Below, one piece after another: positions 57,220 to 64,000 of a stretch of 64,000 nt of DNA. Each line of letters begins with the position of its first letter. Within the stretch, counting starts at the first letter, position 1. Under the pieces are notes generated by a model. The model was given only the letters and a program-made list of their open reading frames with translations, was not told the DNA's origin and did not search any database. A program made the position numbers and the translations under genes. Origin of the DNA: Fagopyrum homotropicum (lineage: Eukaryota > Streptophyta > Magnoliopsida > Caryophyllales > Polygonaceae). The stretch covers positions 142,422,926-142,486,925 of the forward strand of contig BSWB01000004.1 in NCBI GenBank assembly GCA_033239125.1, in the 5' to 3' direction.

Positions 57220-59568
57220 TCAAACGAGGTATATTGGTGCAACCTCCTCAACCGGAGTTTCCGGTTTGTATTTCTTGAGTCTATGACCATTGACCTTGAA
57301 GCTTCCGCTCGTTTCGCCCCATATCTCAACTGCACCATGAGGAAAAAAAAGTTTCACAACATAAGGTCCGGTCCATCTAGATTTTAACTTACCTGGAAAG
57401 AGGCGGAGGCGGGAGTTGAAGAGTAGAACTAAGTCTCCTTCGTTAAGCTCCTTTGGGATGATACGCTTGTCATGCCATTTCTTCGTCCTCTCCTTATAGA
57501 TTTTGACATTCTCATAAGCGGTCAAACGCAGCTCCTCCAACTCATAAGGGGTGGTACCTATAGGAGTCTTAAATGCGGTCCTGTAGGCCCAAAGAGCATC
57601 GTCCAATTTCATGGACCAATCCTTCCTCGTCCTAGAAACGGTCTTCTCCAAGATTGCTTTGATTTCTCTATTTGAGATTTCGACCTGTCCACTAGTTTGA
57701 GGGTGATAAGGGGTTGATACCTTGTGGGTTACCCCATACTTCGATAGAAGTGCCTTGAACTTCCGGTTGATGAAATGCGTTCCTCCATCGCTGATGATGA
57801 TGCGTGGAGTTCCAAAACGTGGAAAGATAGTTCTGTTCAAGAACTTCACAACCACCTTGGCGTCATTAGTGGGAGAAGCGATGGCTTCAACCCATCTAGA
57901 GACGTAATCCACAGCAAGAAGAATATAGAGGTTTCCTCCGGAGGATGGGAAAGGTCCCATGAAGTATATCCCCCATACATCAAAGATTTCCACCTCTTGA
58001 ATGTTATTGAGTGGCATTTCGTTCCTCCTTGATAAATTCCCTGTTCTTTGGCATGCATCACAAGAGACAACAAACGATTGCACATCCTTAAATAATGTAG
58101 GCCAAAAGAAACCGGAACGTAATACCTTAGCGCATGTTTTATCGGTGCTAGCATGTCCTCCACAAGGAAGTGAATGACAATGCCATATGACGCTATTAAC
58201 TTCATCTTCCGGAATGCATCTTCGAAGCATCCCATCCGGTCCGCGCTTGAATAGCAGCGGCTCATCCCAGTAGTAATGGCGTACCTCCTTGAAGAATCTT
58301 TTCTTTTGAGAGTACGTCAATCCGGGCGGTATTTCCTGGCAAACAAGATAATTCACAATATCAGCATACCAAGGTCCTTTATTATCAGAAAGTTGGTGGA
58401 TGGAATGTTCCACCAACTGAGGATGAATGTCAGAGAAGGGAGTAAGAAGTTTGTTATTCTCAGCGGTCTCAGTTGACATCATCTCGCCATTGACCTCGGT
58501 CGAGGCGCAAAGGCGTTGACCGAGATGTTCTTCGGTCGCCTCGCTCAGTCCAGGAGGTGCCTCGGTCGAGGTACTGCAACTGGAACCGAAACTGGAGATC
58601 TTCGTCTCCTGGATTAGCTTATCAGTTTTAGCTCCTGGATCTTCTTCCAGTGCTTTTAAGCTCCGTATATCTGCATCACAAGAAGCATCTATACCTTCCT
58701 CCATTAAACTGAAACTAACAACTCTTTCGAGTGGATCGTTAATAAGGATAGAGCTCACCAATTCTCTTGATTCTTCTTCATCGTAGATGTTGAAGATATC
58801 ATCGCTTAGCTGCTCCCCTTTCATGGCTGCAAGTAGTGCGAACTCCACTTCGTCTCCACCAATGTTGAATTTCAACTTGGCGTTGTTGCAATCCACGTTG
58901 CAACCCGAAGTTGCTAGAAATGGCCTCCCGAGAATAATAGGAACAGGATAATCTGCGGGAATGTCAAGTACAACAAAGTCTATTGGTAAATAGAAGTTAC
59001 CTAACTTGACCGGAACGTCTTCCAAAATTCCCACGGGGTGGGTGATGGAGCGATCCGCCATGTATAGTCGAATCTTGACCGGCTTGGGCTCTCCAAGTCC
59101 GATCTTCACACATAGCTCCAGCGGAATGATGCTCACGCTGGCTCCTAGATCACAAAGGGCTTCACAAGTGACATCCCCAACTTGAATGGGAATGCAAAAT
59201 GAGCCGGGATCTCTCAATTTAGGTGGCATCTTCTCCTTCATAATTTGAATAAGCTCCGAGAATTTAGATGTCATCCTTACTTCACCAAAGTCTTCCAGTT
59301 TCCTTTTCCTTGATAGGATCTCCTTCAAGAACTTCCCATAGGCGGGCATTCCTAGAATAGCATCAAGAAAAGGAATGTTAATGTGCAGTTTATTCATCAA
59401 GTCAAGGAACTTACCAAAGTGCTTGTCTAGATGTGATCTGGCCCTTGAATGGGGGAATGGAAGTGGTGGTTTGTATGCAGGAGGTGGAACATAAACTTTA
59501 ATTTTCCCCTCCGCTGTCTGTGGCGCCACCTCGGTTGGCATCTCGGCCGAAGTGTTCTTCGACTGCAC
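57220..59568 (-). CDS. protease-integrase polyprotein of D, RT and RNase H absent
   Basis: This open frame of 782 codons goes from the retropepsin (CDLGASVSIIPLELC, Asp at residue 140; ILGRPFLATSGC) through a linker with motif sites (residues about 325-375) directly into the pre-integrase text DNKGPWYADIVNYLVCQE (about 395). The zinc site HCHSLPCGGHAS...CDACQR and the core follow (YHPQTSGQVEISNREIK). About 500 residues of RT and RNase H present in E are missing without breaking the frame. A second in-frame loss of about 43 residues follows TPIGTTPYEL. The first catalytic Asp of integrase (GVDFMGPF in E) is Tyr (GIYFMGPF, codon 57964-57966). The frame is shifted relative to gag near 59570. It could move only with help in trans. 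Confidence 0.9.
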   Translation of the reverse strand: MQSKNTSAEMPTEVAPQTAEGKIKVYVPPPAYKPPLPFPHSRARSHLDKHFGKFLDLMNKLHINIPFLDAILGMPAYGKFLKEILSRKRKLEDFGEVRMTSKFSELIQIMKEKMPPKLRDPGSFCIPIQVGDVTCEALCDLGASVSIIPLELCVKIGLGEPKPVKIRLYMADRSITHPVGILEDVPVKLGNFYLPIDFVVLDIPADYPVPIILGRPFLATSGCNVDCNNAKLKFNIGGDEVEFALLAAMKGEQLSDDIFNIYDEEESRELVSSILINDPLERVVSFSLMEEGIDASCDADIRSLKALEEDPGAKTDKLIQETKISSFGSSCSTSTEAPPGLSEATEEHLGQRLCASTEVNGEMMSTETAENNKLLTPFSDIHPQLVEHSIHQLSDNKGPWYADIVNYLVCQEIPPGLTYSQKKRFFKEVRHYYWDEPLLFKRGPDGMLRRCIPEDEVNSVIWHCHSLPCGGHASTDKTCAKVLRSGFFWPTLFKDVQSFVVSCDACQRTGNLSRRNEMPLNNIQEVEIFDVWGIYFMGPFPSSGGNLYILLAVDYVSRWVEAIASPTNDAKVVVKFLNRTIFPRFGTPRIIISDGGTHFINRKFKALLSKYGVTHKVSTPYHPQTSGQVEISNREIKAILEKTVSRTRKDWSMKLDDALWAYRTAFKTPIGTTPYELEELRLTAYENVKIYKERTKKWHDKRIIPKELNEGDLVLLFNSRLRLFPGKLKSRWTGPYVVKLFFPHGAVEIWGETSGSFKVNGHRLKKYKPETPVEEVAPIYLV
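58490..58575. repeat. motif cluster at the RT deletion site of D
   Basis: GACCTCGGTCGAGGCG (58492-58507), GACCGAGATG, TCGGTCGCCTCG and GCCTCGGTCGAGGT (58559-58572) lie in the codons where RT would begin. Confidence 0.85.
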
Positions 59569-61240
59569 CTGGACCGAGGTGGTCTTCGTCGGTACTAGGC
59601 ACCGACCGAGGCACTAGATCTGCAGTTTTCAGTCCACTCCTCGTAGTTATGGCCATGATCTGGCCCTTAGGGTTGCTTTCCGTCCTTGTTGGAAGCTTCC
59701 CTGGATCTCTTGGCGCTTCATTCTCCCTACTTGCAAGTTGTTGTTCAAAGGCGTTTTGGGCCTTTGAAAATAAAGTCATAGAAGTCTCCATAGCGCTAAG
59801 CTTGATCAAGATAGCCTCCAGCACTGCGTCTTTCTTTTCCGGCTGAGACGAACTTGATCCTTGCCCCTGGCTCTTTAATGGAGTAGAAAAAGAAGAAGGG
59901 GAAGAGAGGAAAGGATTAGAGGAATCGTTAGAATTGGAGTTAGAATGATTGTTACCAGAATTTTGGTTGTTCGCCCTCCAATTGTTGCTATTGGATCCTC
60001 TATTGTTGTTGTTGTAGTTGTTGTTCCGGGAACCGTTGTTGTTGTTACGGTATCCATTGTTGTTGTTCCTTTGTCCTTGCTCTTTCTTCTTGGTTTGAGC
60101 AACCAAGAGTTCCCTCAATTGCTTCACGTCGTTCTTCAAAGACGTGAGTTAATTGTTGTTGGGATGAGTTTCTTGGAAGTTAACTCTTTTAACTCCACCT
60201 TCAGCTCCTTGATGGGTGTACTTCTCCATATGCAAAGCTTGCTTCTCGATGAAGTCCCAAGCTTCGTCAATCGCCATGTCCATAAAGGTACCGGAGGAGA
60301 GTAGTTGTAGGTTGAACTGGGTGCTTCCGTCCAGTCCCTTGAAGTATATCTCCAATAACTCTATCTTTGGAATCCCATGATGTGGGCAATCCAAAAGAAT
60401 GTCCTTGAACCTCTCCCATGACTTGGACAAGCTTTCCTTGTCCTTCATAATGAAAGCATTGATCTTCCCTCTCATTTCAGCGGTCTTTGAGGGGGGAAAG
60501 AATTTGGTCAAGAATTCTGTAGTCATCTCCTCCCATGTGCTGATTTTTCTTGGAGGAAGAGATTGATACCAAGTAAGAGCTCTATCTTTTAAAGAAAAGT
60601 AAAAAGGTCTTAGCTTGTAGTTGTTGTTTTCAATCCTTGAGGGTCTCAAGGTCTCCATCAAGATCTCATAGTTTTGAAGATGTTGATGTGGGGATTCCTT
60701 CTCTAGCCCTCCGAACTGGCATTGGCGAATCATGGATAGAACTTGTGGTCGAAGTTCGTAATCATGGTCCGCTGGATCTCCTAGGTTAACTCCTGGACGC
60801 CTCAGTTGTTGATTAGGGTCCATCCTTTGACCTAGGGTTTGTGGGATTCCTGCAAGAAGAACGCCTCGGACTGGCATCCGAGGTGGAAGTATCTCGGCCG
60901 GGGCGTCAGGTATTGGAACCTGCCTCGGTCGAGGGTCAGCGACTAGGACCTGCATCGGTCCAGCATCGGGAACTGGATCTTCCCTCGGTCGAAGTAGATA
61001 TTGGTCCCGTAAGGCCGCCATATCCGCTTCGATCGCTTTAGTCCTGGTGCGAGTTTCTTCTTTCTCTTGCCTTAGCTCTTCCCTGCTGAGGCGTAGCTGC
61101 TCTAGCGCCTCTTTCAACTCAGCCTCAAGATCGCGATTATCTTGGTTGGCCATCTTTGCTTCTCTTAAGCGTCGCTTGTATGTCTTTTCTGGTTCGGGAT
61201 CGTAAGGAACGATTTCCTTCCCAGTGCGGGTTCTTCGCAT
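59498..61240 (-). pseudogene. gag of element D, one stop
   Basis: The ATG at 61240 opens MRRTRTGKEIVPYDPEPEK, then a long coiled coil (MANQDNRDLEAELKEALEQL...), the gag core (IRQCQFGGLEKESPHQHLQN, LTWYQSLPPRKISTWEEM, LSKSWERFKDILLDCPHHG, EAWDFIEKQALHMEKYTHQG) and, after TAA at 60149-60151, the same frame continues (60139-59498) with the Asn/Arg-rich tail and AITTRSG. The stop interrupts the NNNxLTSLKNDVKQ text. Motif sites fill 60862-60992 and 59527-59612. Capsid function would be lost unless the stop is read through. Confidence 0.85.
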
Positions 61241-61343
61241 AAACCTAAGAAAGAACCTGCAAAAGTCACTCAAGTAGAGTGGTTAGTAGACACGGGGGCA
61301 AGTGCCCCAAAAGAAAACCGTAACCGGCTCGGTCTAGACCAAT

Positions 61344-61361
61344 TCCCCGGCAACGGCGCCA
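61344..61361 (-). other. primer-binding site, tRNA-Asp (D)
   Basis: An exact 18-base complement of the tRNA-Asp(GTC) 3' end on the minus strand, 6 bases from the LTR. Confidence 0.95.
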
Positions 61362-61367
61362 AAAACT

Positions 61368-63126
61368 TGTTCGCTCCAAACGGTGTGTGCAAGCTTTAAA
61401 TTTATAACCCTAGACGTAAGCTTAAAACAAGGATGCGAACCCGCAGTGTACGGGTCAATCGTAGTAAAAAGCAAGGAATTCCAGGGGTCGATCACAGGGA
61501 CTTAGTGAAACAAAGTCCAATTACGGTAAGCTTTAGCAATCACTAACCACAAAGCAATTAAAACAGTCAAAGATGATAAAAGTCAATAAAGGAAATATGC
61601 AATTCTAGGGATTAAAGCATCTAGTTGTGGTTCCAACTCAAAATCTAAAGATAAGCGGACAAAGCTGAGGTTTTTGCATAGGGAAGGTGTTACTAAAGTG
61701 GAATAGATCACCGGGTAAGTCTCACTACTCACTAATCCTAAACCGTAACTCCTATTACCGGGTAAGTCTCAAGGAATTAAGATAAAGAACTATAATCCTC
61801 AAACTAACACACCATCTAAGGGAATAGAATCAACCTTTACCGGGTAAGTCTCAGGCTAACTCACAAAGATGGGATGAAAGCACACTCAAACCCCAATAAA
61901 GGATAAACCTTTATTACCTACACTTATGAGCATGGGTAAACAAACTAAGGAATTACCGGGTAAGTCTCATCCTAAGCTTGCATTGAACCAGGAAAGGTAT
62001 AGTAAAGATAGGATTTGGCAAACTCTAACACTTAACTCTCAATTTCGGATCAGATGAGTCACTTCGGTCAGCCAAATTCCACCCCGGCCGAGATGTTCAT
62101 CGACTGAGCGAGATGCTTAGGGTTAAGGTAAAGACTCGAGCTTTCAGGGTCCTACTGTGACTAAGATTATTCTATCATTGTTTTTCCCACAACCTTCAGC
62201 CAATCACCCTAGAATCACACAAATAGATTAGCCACTCATCATCATGAAAGTATTAATCAAATATATGGGAAGAAAGTGAATATTTGAACAAGAAGAATTT
62301 AAGGAAAAGACTTCAATAACTGAATCAAATATCACAACAAAGCGTTCCTTGGATAAAAATCCAACAAGACAAGACAACAAGGAAGGGAATCTAAGATGAT
62401 CTTACAAAAACCCTTCAAAAGCTATAAAAGCTACAATCTTCCTTCTTCAACCTTCAAAAAGGTTCTTCAAGTCTCCCAACTGGAGTATGGCTACTGCGTG
62501 CTATGCGGAATCTCCAACTGTATGCGGATGTATGCAGCGTGTCGGATTTGTGGGAAATCCGACCCTTTTTATAGGAAAAATACCCTCCAAAGATAAGATA
62601 TCTTAGAAAGATCTCTTCCCATAAAAATAGGTAAAATATATGATCTAGCATATCTTCTTCCTTCCAGGAGCCAAGCCCAAAAATATAAGATCTCTTTCCA
62701 AAGATAAAAGATCTCAGCCAAGAATAAAATATTCTCGCCGCGTCCCAAGTGTTCGCCTCGGTCAAGTCGACTTCTCTGGATCACCTCGGTCGAGGTGAAT
62801 CTGTGGTCAACCGAGGTGAATCACAACTGAAAGTGAAATCTCTCAAATCTGGTCCAAAGTGAATCTCTAATCCATGGCTATGCTTCCTGGATGGTTCCTT
62901 CTGTTCCTGAATGTAGCTCCAGTGACTCCATAGCTCCTTTTGCTCCTTTTTGATGCAAAATGTGTCATTTTACCTACGATTACAACAAAACCAGGTGTAG
63001 ACCTCGATTCCCACAAAGGTAGATGAAATGGTAATATAATCACATATTATACATACAAACATGCAGTTTATTGAAGATAAAACGTCCAAACAAACCCCAA
63101 AATATAGACTATAATTCATGCTATCA
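61368..63126 (-). repeat. 5' LTR of element D
   Basis: The 1759-bp LTR reads TGATAGCATGAATTATAG...GGAGCGAACA (minus). A TATA-like CCTATAAAAAGGG (minus) lies near 62566-62578. CACCTCGGTCGAGGTG lies at 62782-62797 with half-sites at 62755 and 62811. Four copies of TGAGACTTACCCGGT lie at 61710-61969. Confidence 0.95.
61710..61969 (-). repeat. four dispersed copies of TGAGACTTACCCGGT in the D LTR
   Basis: Copies lie at 61710-61724, about 61757-61771, 61839-61853 and 61955-61969, all in one orientation. The same set occurs in the other D LTR (38790-39035), in G and in F. Confidence 0.85.
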
Positions 63127-63131
63127 TCTTC
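63127..63131. repeat. target-site duplication of element D, right copy
   Basis: TCTTC, matching 38434-38438. Confidence 0.95.
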
Positions 63132-63574
63132 CACTCGTCACATTCGGTCATCCGTATTTGGTGGTAACCGCTCCGGAGATCAATTTTGGAGAAGATGGTG
63201 GCGCCATGGAGCTCATCCAACATGTCATCAAGGCACGGGATCGAGTGACGCTATTTGATGGTGATTTGGTTGATGGCACGACAATCAACACACATCCGCC
63301 ATGATCCATCTTTCTTTGGTACTAAGATTACCAGGACGGCGCATGGTGATAAGGATTCACGCACATGTCCCCGGTCTAGGAGCTCTTGCACTTGACGTTG
63401 TAGCTCCTTCGTCTCTTCCGGACTTGCTCGGTACGTGGCACGATTTGGCAAGGAAGCACCGGGCACAAAGTCAATTTGGTGTTCAATCCCTCGGATTGGT
63501 GGTAAGCCGGGTGGAAGGTGTTTGGGTATAATATCCCGATATTCGGACAACAACAAAGACACCTCGTGTGGCAC
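63132..63574 (-). pseudogene. RT N-terminal half of chromovirus C
   Basis: GIEHQIDFVPGASLPNRATY, RQVQELLDRGHVRESLSPC, VPKKDGSWRMCVDCRAINQITIK, a TAG stop near 63250, then the RT text through DLRSGYHQIR up to the D insertion. It joins in frame with 37892-38438 after removal of D. Confidence 0.85.
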
Positions 63575-63584
63575 ATTACTCGGG

Positions 63585-64000
63585 TCATGAAAAGTAGATA
63601 AACAAAATGGAACAAGTAAGAAACATGGGAAACTTGCCTACCATGACCGGTTGCAAATCATGCCGGCGAGTTAAGAGTATCCTCGGCTCACACCGTCCTT
63701 GAATTACGGGGTCCGAAGATGGCAAAGTTGCACTCGTAGGAACGATGCGACCTTTACTACCATTGGACTCGGTAGCATGGACAAAATGGGCGGTGTTCCG
63801 GGATTTGGAAGTACTAGCACCTACAACATCGGGACTCCGAGGGTCCGATTTTGCCGGTGCTTTAGCGGACTCATCTATAGATTGTTGCCTCTTCCGTTCC
63901 GCATAGTCAACCAAAATTTCATGCGGAGTCATAGGCAAAAGTGTGACCTGTTTTTCATTATATTGAAACATGTACCGGTTAAGATAACCATCATGATATG
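63585..64000 (-). pseudogene. protease-RT linker of chromovirus C
   Basis: This 128-codon frame starts FQYNEKQVTLLPMTPHEIL, the text that follows the protease in this branch, then Ser- and Lys-rich linker. A frame change near 63585-63600 separates it from RT. The upstream protease and gag lie outside the window. Confidence 0.7.

Larger units (their letters stand above)
38439..63126 (-). mobile_element. Athila-like Ty3/gypsy element D lacking RT and RNase H
   Basis: Its own length is about 11.4 kb after removing nested element E. Minus-strand order: 5' LTR 61368-63126, tRNA-Asp site, gag 59498-61240, protease-integrase ORF 57220-59568, hairpin 57154-57185, ORF3 54981-56378, conserved noncoding block, PPT, 3' LTR (52521-53519 plus 38439-39198). 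Both LTRs are exactly 1759 bp once E and its duplication are removed, with roughly 30 differences counted by eye (under 2%). The 5-bp duplication TCTTC confirms a real insertion into chromovirus C. Confidence 0.93.
35440..64000 (-). mobile_element. Ty3/gypsy chromovirus C (CRM/Reina-like), interrupted by element D
   Basis: Its two parts are 35440-38438 and 63132-64000, joined across the target-site duplication of D. Order on the minus strand: protease-RT linker (63585-64000), RT N-half (63132-63574), [element D], RT C-half (37892-38438), RNase H and integrase (36455-37864), C-terminal tail (36039-36428) and 3' LTR. Its 5' end is outside the window. Texts such as GIEHQIDFVPGASLPNRATY, SKLSDRGDGPFRILARHG and GPLTRSRAKAI are typical of this branch of chromoviruses. 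It has a few stops and one frameshift, so it is inactive but well preserved. Confidence 0.85.

Noticed and set aside
61710..61969. CRISPR-like array
   Set aside because: Four 15-base repeats with uneven spacing in a plant LTR; no cas genes and no spacer structure.

Overview
The window is a transposon-dense stretch of nuclear DNA from a dicot plant. The evidence is one intact intron-containing gene of the CYP734A cytochrome P450 family (13039-16106), LTR retrotransposons primed by plant tRNA-Asp and initiator tRNA-Met, Stowaway-like and Tourist-like MITEs, and a fragment of plant mitochondrial 18S rRNA. The species cannot be named from the sequence alone. Coordinates, repeats and alignments were read by eye. 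Identity figures are estimates.

Layout. 1-4051: 5' part of a minus-strand Athila-like Ty3/gypsy element (G). 4057-5156: wreck of a Ty1/copia element. 5976-9110 and 18389-21120: two decayed minus-strand non-LTR retrotransposons whose C-termini look like a restriction-like endonuclease rather than the usual plant APE type. 9111-18388: AT-rich gene space holding the P450 gene, two MITEs and the mitochondrial insertion.

21716-64000: a stack of retrotransposons inserted into one another. Chromovirus A (minus, from 21716) has a lone LTR of the D/G family (F, plus, 24295-25996) in its integrase. Its 5' LTR is cut at 31534 by Athila-like element B (plus, 31535-35439). B is cut in its protease by chromovirus C (minus, 35440 to beyond 64000). 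C is cut in its reverse transcriptase by Athila-like element D (minus, 38439-63126, TSD TCTTC). D is cut in its 3' LTR by Athila-like element E (plus, 39199-52515, TSD TTAAG). LTR divergence falls in the nesting order: A about 10%, D under 2%, E about 1%.

The Athila-like elements share a plan: LTR, tRNA-Asp primer site, gag with an Asn/Arg-rich tail, protease, RT, RNase H and integrase, a conserved hairpin, a third ORF (ORF3), a conserved noncoding block, a polypurine tract and an LTR. D has lost RT and RNase H cleanly but keeps a 782-codon protease-integrase frame and ORF3. B and E carry scattered copies of a 16-bp inverted repeat TTCCACG-NN-CGTGGAA. D, F and G carry a different repeat of the same geometry, CACCTCG-NN-CGAGGTG. 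Both sit in LTRs, linker codons and noncoding spacers. These motif sets, the two conserved noncoding elements and ORF3 are the best candidates for an undescribed system.
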